A program made the position numbers and the translations under genes. From CAZKXX01 sp964556705 (GTDB taxonomy: Bacteria; Acidobacteriota; Terriglobia; UBA7540), in assembly GCA_964556705.1 (NCBI GenBank), contig CAZKXX010000080.1, forward strand, positions 1-18,379: a stretch of DNA of 18,379 bases. Reading direction: 5' to 3'. Shown piece by piece: positions 13,990-18,379 of the stretch (position 1 is the stretch's first letter; each line of letters opens with the position of its first letter). Under the pieces are notes generated by a model. That model was not told where the DNA came from and ran no database searches. It saw nothing but the letters and a program-made list of their open reading frames with translations.

Positions 13990-13995
13990 TATAAT
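13990..13995 (+). promoter_or_regulatory. Candidate -10 element for the WalJ-like gene
   Basis: A perfect TATAAT 85 nt before the TTG start at 14081, preceded by TGGCG. No good -35. The leader would contain a 7-bp palindrome (14006-14020, GGCGGCG-A-CGCCGCC) and the long hairpin at 14031-14068. Confidence 0.4.
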
Positions 13996-14030
13996 CTCCG
14001 GTTAAGGCGGCGACGCCGCCGCACTCGCCA

Positions 14031-14068
14031 GCCGTGCGGTCTGCCCGCACAGGCGGGAGACGCACGGC
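14031..14068 (+). promoter_or_regulatory. Long hairpin abutting the ribosome-binding site of the WalJ-like gene
   Basis: GCCGTGC, GTCT and CCCGC on the left pair with GCGGG, AGAC and GCACGGC on the right around an ACAG loop: 16 bp with two single-G bulges. The hairpin ends 2 nt before AGGAG (14071-14075), the ribosome site of the TTG start at 14081. It could affect translation or mRNA stability, or be a dispersed repeat inserted there. Confidence 0.55.
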
Positions 14069-14080
14069 CCAGGAGCCCAA

Positions 14081-14863
14081 TTGAGCGTCCGCGTTTGCGT
14101 TCTGGGAAGCGGCAGCCGGGGCAACTCCACACTGATGGCCACGGAAAAGACCCGCCTTCTCGTGGACGCCGGCTTTTCGCGGCGCGAGACTTACGCGCGC
14201 CTCGCCGCCGTCGGCGAACGCGCCGACCGCTTCGACGCCCTGCTGATTTCCCACGAGCACATCGACCACGTGCGCGGCCTCCGGACGCTTGCGGCCGACC
14301 TCAAGGCGCCCGTCTATCTGAACGAAGGCACGCGCTGCGCGAACGGCTTCGAAGCGCATCTGACTCGCATCGAAGAGTTCCACGCGGGCCGGAAATTCCA
14401 CATCGGCGATATCGAGGTCACGCCGTTTTCGGTCCCGCACGACGCCGCCGACCCCGTCGCCTTCACGTTTCTCGCTGAAGGCCTCCGCATCGGACTGGTC
14501 ACCGACCTCGGCTGCATGCCGGAGACCGTCAAGCAGCACGTGCGCGGCTGCCACCTGCTCATTCTCGAGTCGAACCACGACCTCGATATGCTGAAAGTGG
14601 GGCCGTACCCCTGGCCCGTCAAGCAGCGCGTGATGGGCCGCCACGGGCACCTCTCGAACCTCGCCACCGCCGAGTTTCTCGCCGAAGATTTTGACGGTGA
14701 AGCCGAGGTCCTCGTCCTCGCCCACCTCTCCGAGAACAACAACCATCCCGAAATCGCGCGGCTCACCGCCGAAGACGCGCTCGCCCGCCGCGCCACATCG
14801 AACGGCCGGCCCGGACTCCACCTCGCCTGCCAGACGGCTCCGACCTGTGTGTTTCGCTTTTGA
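14081..14863 (+). CDS. WalJ/YycJ-like metallo-beta-lactamase-fold hydrolase
   Basis: The 260-aa cytoplasmic protein starts VRVCVLGSGSRGNSTL, the GSGSxGNS signature of the YycJ/WalJ branch of MBL-fold nucleases, followed by LLVDAGFS (27-33 region) and metal ligands in SHEHIDH (57-63). Later motifs LESNHD, MLKVGPYPWPVKQR and GRHGHLSN (about 163-190) are characteristic of this branch, with further histidine ligands. WalJ of Gram-positives is a 5'-to-3' DNA exonuclease involved in mismatch repair; in other phyla this branch is annotated only as MBL-fold hydrolase, so nuclease activity is likely but inferred. The start is TTG at 14081: AGGAG at 14071-14075 is well spaced and no ATG/GTG gives a better fit to the family's N-terminus. 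A non-AUG start behind a strong hairpin suggests low translation. Confidence 0.85.
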   Translation: MSVRVCVLGSGSRGNSTLMATEKTRLLVDAGFSRRETYARLAAVGERADRFDALLISHEHIDHVRGLRTLAADLKAPVYLNEGTRCANGFEAHLTRIEEFHAGRKFHIGDIEVTPFSVPHDAADPVAFTFLAEGLRIGLVTDLGCMPETVKQHVRGCHLLILESNHDLDMLKVGPYPWPVKQRVMGRHGHLSNLATAEFLAEDFDGEAEVLVLAHLSENNNHPEIARLTAEDALARRATSNGRPGLHLACQTAPTCVFRF

Positions 14864-15058
14864 CCGGTTGACACGGCAAGACTAAGAGCGAAATCAAAAG
14901 GCAAAGGGGCAAAGGCTTTCGAGTCACGGGCAACCGTGGTTCCGCCCAGCCGCAGGGAACGGGCGAGCGGAGCGCACGCGTGCCGCCTGTGGTAGGATGG
15001 CGGGCTCAAGTGCGATGAAAAGGACCCTGGCTCAGCTTTTGAGCTGATTTGCGGGTGC
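14864..15058 (+). other. Intergenic region upstream of purB
   Basis: TTGACA at 14868-14873 is a perfect -35 hexamer, but the sequence 17 bp later (AAATCA) is a poor -10. TGG-TAGGAT (14990-14998) is an extended -10 candidate 94 nt before the purB ATG. TCAGCT-TTTG-AGCTGA (15032-15047) is a small 6-bp hairpin. No ORF of note is seen on either strand. Confidence 0.4.
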
Positions 15059-15086
15059 AATCCAAAATCCAAAATCGAAAATCCAA
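15059..15086 (+). repeat. Heptamer tandem repeat, 4 x AATCCAA
   Basis: Four contiguous 7-bp units (third unit AATCGAA) end 6 nt before the purB ATG and occupy the place of the ribosome-binding site; no Shine-Dalgarno is visible. The tract is strongly A-rich compared with the surrounding DNA. Confidence 0.9.
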
Positions 15087-15092
15087 TAAGCC

Positions 15093-16409
15093 ATGATTCC
15101 TCGTTACACTCGCCCGGCTATGGGTCGCATCTGGAGCGACCAGAACAAATTCCAGAAATGGCTCGAAGTGGAGATCGCTACGGCCGCGGCGGAAGCCGAA
15201 ATGGGGATGATCCCCAAGAGCGCCGCCCAGGCCATCCGCAAGCGGGCGAAATTCTCCGTCGAGCGCATCCTCGAAATCGAAAAGCAGGTCAAGCACGACG
15301 TCATCGCCTTCACGACGAACGTGGCGGAAAGCGTGGGCCGCGAGGCGCGCTACCTGCATTACGGGCTCACCTCGAACGACGTGGTGGATACCGCGCAGGC
15401 GCTCCAGGTGCGCGAGGCTTCGGCGCTGATTCTGGGAGGGCTCGCGCGGCTGGCCGAAGTCCTGAAGCTCCGCGCCTTCGAATTCAAGGACACGCCGATG
15501 ATGGGCCGCACGCACGGCATTCACGCCGAGCCCATCACCTTCGGCCTGAAGATCGCCATCTGGTACGCGGAAAACGAACGCAACAAGGAACGCTTCGCCT
15601 ACGCCGCCGAGCAGATGCGCGTCGGCAAGATTTCCGGCGCCGTCGGAACGTTTTCCCATTCCAGCCCCGCGCTCGAAGCGCGCATCTGCTCAAAACTCGG
15701 GTTGAGGCCTGCGCCGATTTCTTCCCAGGTCATCCAGCGCGACCGGCACGCGTTCTATCTTTCCACGCTCGCCGTCATCGCCGCCTCGCTCGAGAAAATC
15801 GCGCTGGAAGTCCGCAACCTTCAGCGCACCGAAGTCCGCGAGGTCGAGGAATACTTCGCGCCGGAGCAGAAGGGTTCCTCGGCGATGCCGCACAAGCGCA
15901 ATCCGGTGACGGCGGAACAGATCACGGGCCTCGCGCGCGTGGTGCGCTCGAACGCGCTGGCGGCGCTTGAAAACGTCGCCCTCTGGCACGAACGCGACAT
16001 CTCGCACTCGTCGGTCGAGCGCGTCATCCTGCCGGATTCAACGATTCTGGTGGATTACCTGCTCGCCAAGACCGCGAACCTCGTCGAAACGATGTTCGTC
16101 TATCCCCAGCGGATGCGCGAGAATCTGGACCTGCTGAAGGGGCTGATTTTTTCGGGACAGTTGCTGCTCGATCTGGCGGCGCGCGGCGCCTCGCGCGAGG
16201 AAGCCTACCGCTGGGTGCAGCGCAACGCCATGGAGGTCTGGCAGACCCGCGAAGATTTCCGCGCGCTCGTCGAACGCGACCCGGACATCCGCCGCTTCCT
16301 GACACCCAAGGAAATCGCGCGGGTCTTCAACGTGGAGCGCTACTTGAAGCACGTGGACGCGATTTTCCGCCGGGTCTTCGGCCGCCCGCCCGCCAAGCGG
16401 CGGCGATGA
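15093..16409 (+). CDS. purB: Adenylosuccinate lyase
   Basis: The 438-aa cytosolic enzyme cleaves fumarate from SAICAR and from adenylosuccinate, two steps of purine synthesis. It belongs to the fumarase/aspartase superfamily. Visible active-site segments: KHDVIAF (67-73; His68), HYGLTSNDVVDTA (89-101), GRTHGIHAEP (138-147, general-acid His141) and the flexible signature loop KGSSAMPHKRNP (260-271) with the catalytic serine at 262/263. WHERDISHSSVER (298-310) is also as expected. The length is that of the Bacillus/Thermotoga-type PurB. ATG 15093 matches the family's start (MIPRYTRPAMGRIWS). It stands alone: no other pur gene is adjacent. The heptamer repeat just upstream replaces a normal ribosome site, which is odd for a housekeeping gene. 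Confidence 0.97.
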   Translation: MIPRYTRPAMGRIWSDQNKFQKWLEVEIATAAAEAEMGMIPKSAAQAIRKRAKFSVERILEIEKQVKHDVIAFTTNVAESVGREARYLHYGLTSNDVVDTAQALQVREASALILGGLARLAEVLKLRAFEFKDTPMMGRTHGIHAEPITFGLKIAIWYAENERNKERFAYAAEQMRVGKISGAVGTFSHSSPALEARICSKLGLRPAPISSQVIQRDRHAFYLSTLAVIAASLEKIALEVRNLQRTEVREVEEYFAPEQKGSSAMPHKRNPVTAEQITGLARVVRSNALAALENVALWHERDISHSSVERVILPDSTILVDYLLAKTANLVETMFVYPQRMRENLDLLKGLIFSGQLLLDLAARGASREEAYRWVQRNAMEVWQTREDFRALVERDPDIRRFLTPKEIARVFNVERYLKHVDAIFRRVFGRPPAKRRR

Positions 16410-16456
16410 GGCGGCACCGCTTGTGCGCGAACGCAATTTCCCCCGCTGCCAAAAAG

Positions 16457-16464
16457 AAAGGAGG
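16457..16464 (+). promoter_or_regulatory. Strong Shine-Dalgarno of the GH172 gene
   Basis: AAAGGAGG lies 8 nt before ATG 16473, the best ribosome site of the window; it fixes the start at the signal peptide. Confidence 0.8.
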
Positions 16465-16472
16465 ACACCGAC

Positions 16473-17627
16473 ATGAAGAAGACTGCCTGCTTGATTCTCG
16501 GATTGATGCTGTCAGGCGTCTGGATTCTGGATGCCCAGGAACCCGCCCCCGCCTACAACGGGCTCAACCTGAGTCTGGGGAATTTGTCGCGGCTGTCGCG
16601 CGCCAAGACGCGCTCCATCAGCCCCGAAAATTTCACCGGCGAAAAGGGCAAGGGAGGTATGGCGACGGAGGGCACAGGGGCCAACGCGGCCCGCGATTTG
16701 GGGCAGGGCTGGAAAGTCTCGCCCTCGGTGCGCATCCAGCCCAAGCAGACCTTCACCCTTGCCGAGATCGAGGGGCCCGGCGCCATCCAGCACATCTGGA
16801 TGACTCCGACCGGCCACTGGCGCTATTCCATCCTGCGCATCTACTGGGACGGAGAGGAAACGCCTTCAGTCGAATCCCCCGTGGGCGATTTTTTCGCGTG
16901 CGGCTGGGGCAAGTACGCGCAGATTTCCTCGCTCGCCGTCTGCGTCAATCCGGGCAGCGCGTTCAACTCCTACTGGGAAATGCCCTTCCGCAAGTCCGCG
17001 AAACTCACCATGGAGAACCTGGACGAAGAGCCGATGACGCTCTACTACCAGATTGACTACACGCTCACCGGAGTACCCGCCGACGCCGCCTACTTCCACG
17101 CCCAGTTCCGGCGCACGAACCCGCTGCCCTACAAGTCCGTTTACACGATTCTCGACGGCGTCAAGGGCTGGGGGCATTACGTGGGCACCTACATGGCCTG
17201 GGGGGTCAACAACACCGGCTGGTGGGGCGAGGGCGAAATCAAGTTCTACCTGGACGGCGACGGCGAGTTCGCCACCATCGTCGGCACCGGCACCGAGGAC
17301 TACTTCTGCGGCTCCTACAACTTTGAGAACAGAGAGACGAAGCAGTATCAGGAATTCACAACGCCTTACGCCGGCCTCGCGCAGGTGATCCGCCCGGACG
17401 GCGTGTACGATTCGCAGCAGCGCTTCGGGCTCTACCGCTGGCACATCATGGACCCGATCCGCTTCGAGCAGGACTTGCGCGTGACCATCCAGGCGCTCGG
17501 CTGGCGCTCCGGCGGCCGCTACCTGCCCCTCCAGGACGATATCGCCTCCGTCGCCTTCTGGTATCAGACCGAGCCCCACGCTCCGTTCCCGAAATTGCCG
17601 GACAAGGATGATCTGGAGGTCCGATAA
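16473..17627 (+). CDS. Secreted DUF2961 / GH172-family protein
   Basis: The 384-aa product begins with a signal peptide (MKK, hydrophobic core about 4-18, likely cleavage after LDA at about residue 21). The rest is a DUF2961 domain: NLSRLSRAKTRSISPENFTG at the mature N-terminus, EIEGPGAIQHIWMT (98-111), LRIYWDGEETPSVESPVGDFF (121-141) and EGEIKFYLDGDG (253-264) followed by GTGTEDYFCGSYNF (271-284). DUF2961 proteins are now glycoside hydrolase family 172, acting on alpha-D-fructofuranosides or D-arabinofuranosides; the acidic residues around 253-255 and Glu275 are candidates for the catalytic pair. The substrate here is unknown. It was likely exported to the periplasm or outside to digest polysaccharide. 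The gene is 63 bp after purB but has its own strong ribosome site and unrelated function. Confidence 0.9.
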   Translation: MKKTACLILGLMLSGVWILDAQEPAPAYNGLNLSLGNLSRLSRAKTRSISPENFTGEKGKGGMATEGTGANAARDLGQGWKVSPSVRIQPKQTFTLAEIEGPGAIQHIWMTPTGHWRYSILRIYWDGEETPSVESPVGDFFACGWGKYAQISSLAVCVNPGSAFNSYWEMPFRKSAKLTMENLDEEPMTLYYQIDYTLTGVPADAAYFHAQFRRTNPLPYKSVYTILDGVKGWGHYVGTYMAWGVNNTGWWGEGEIKFYLDGDGEFATIVGTGTEDYFCGSYNFENRETKQYQEFTTPYAGLAQVIRPDGVYDSQQRFGLYRWHIMDPIRFEQDLRVTIQALGWRSGGRYLPLQDDIASVAFWYQTEPHAPFPKLPDKDDLEVR

Positions 17628-17851
17628 GAACGCGCGGCGGAGCTTCCGCGACGCGGTCGACCCGGATGTGGCCGGCCCTCTTTCTGCGCGAAAGGGTTGC
17701 CCGACGTGTCGGGGCACGTGAGCGAGAATCGGGCATCGAAGCGCGCTCTTCCGCTACCACGGTGGCCAAGGCTCAGAGGAACCGGTGAGCGCTGCAATGA
17801 CGCTGTGGATCGCGCGGCCGATGAGGTGGGTATCGCTTCGCCCGAAAGCAC
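17628..17851. other. Intergenic space between convergent genes
   Basis: About 220 bases with no convincing ORF. A few small palindromes occur (for example CTTTC-TGCGC-GAAAG near 17679-17693). I see no RNA gene. Confidence 0.4.
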
Positions 17852-17883
17852 CAAGGCCGGTCCAACTGCGCGGACCGGCCTTG
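17852..17883. terminator. Perfect 12-bp inverted repeat between convergent genes
   Basis: CAAGGCCGGTCC (17852-17863) and its inverse (17872-17883) enclose an 8-nt loop. It lies 26 bp after the stop of the - strand gene and 225 bp after the GH172 stop. It lacks a long T-tract on both strands, but position and stem strength suggest a transcription end, mainly for the - strand gene. Confidence 0.6.
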
Positions 17884-17909
17884 AGTTCGGAAAGAAGCTA
17901 ACAGCCGAA

Positions 17910-18379
<470 letters not shown>

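Noticed and set aside
13901..14821. 306-codon - strand open frame opposite the WalJ-like gene
   Set aside because: Antisense shadow; the + strand frame has GSGSRGNS and HEHIDH metal motifs.

Overview
The window is about 18.4 kb of GC-rich bacterial chromosome. Genes sit on both strands in short operons, Shine-Dalgarno sequences are ordinary, and no mobile element, rRNA, tRNA or CRISPR is visible. The gene mix (an NtrC-type regulator, a PilZ protein, an ammonium-transporter/histidine-kinase fusion, an M16 peptidase, a secreted DUF2961/GH172 protein and a COG1964-like radical SAM tail) would suit an Acidobacteriota-type soil or sediment bacterium. That assignment is inferred from gene content and style, not from a marker gene.

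Left part (1-2982, + strand): the tail of an unknown gene is followed by a 54-codon ORF that is almost exactly the C-terminal glycyl-radical loop of a pyruvate-formate-lyase-family enzyme, without the enzyme body. Next come a monofunctional proline dehydrogenase and a 12-TM APC amino-acid permease, probably an amino-acid uptake and catabolism unit.

Signalling block (3028-6405): a soluble histidine kinase and a sigma54-activating response regulator are translationally coupled on the - strand. They diverge across a 0.5 kb, relatively AT-rich spacer from a small PilZ protein. The spacer holds two tiny overlapping ORFs and an imperfect sigma54-like site.

Central block (6601-11715), the most interesting part: a REC-metallo-beta-lactamase fusion followed by a HemL-like class-III aminotransferase on the - strand, divergent from an 814-aa Amt-PAS-histidine kinase on the + strand. 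The 89-bp spacer carries overlapping, oppositely oriented -10 elements. I propose that the Amt-kinase and the REC-MBL protein are a two-component system in which extracellular ammonium controls a phosphodiesterase-like hydrolase. No glnK/glnB gene lies next to the Amt gene.

Right part (11791-18379): a small conserved-looking protein and a cold-shock protein (- strand), the latter with an intrinsic terminator inside its long leader; an M16 peptidase, a WalJ/YycJ-like MBL hydrolase, adenylosuccinate lyase and a secreted GH172-family protein (all +); and the C-terminal part of a radical SAM-like protein entering from the right edge (-). Several + strand genes here share a TGn-(-10)-like motif 81-94 nt before the start. 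Two palindromes of similar core sequence and a 4x heptamer repeat sit in the intergenic spaces.
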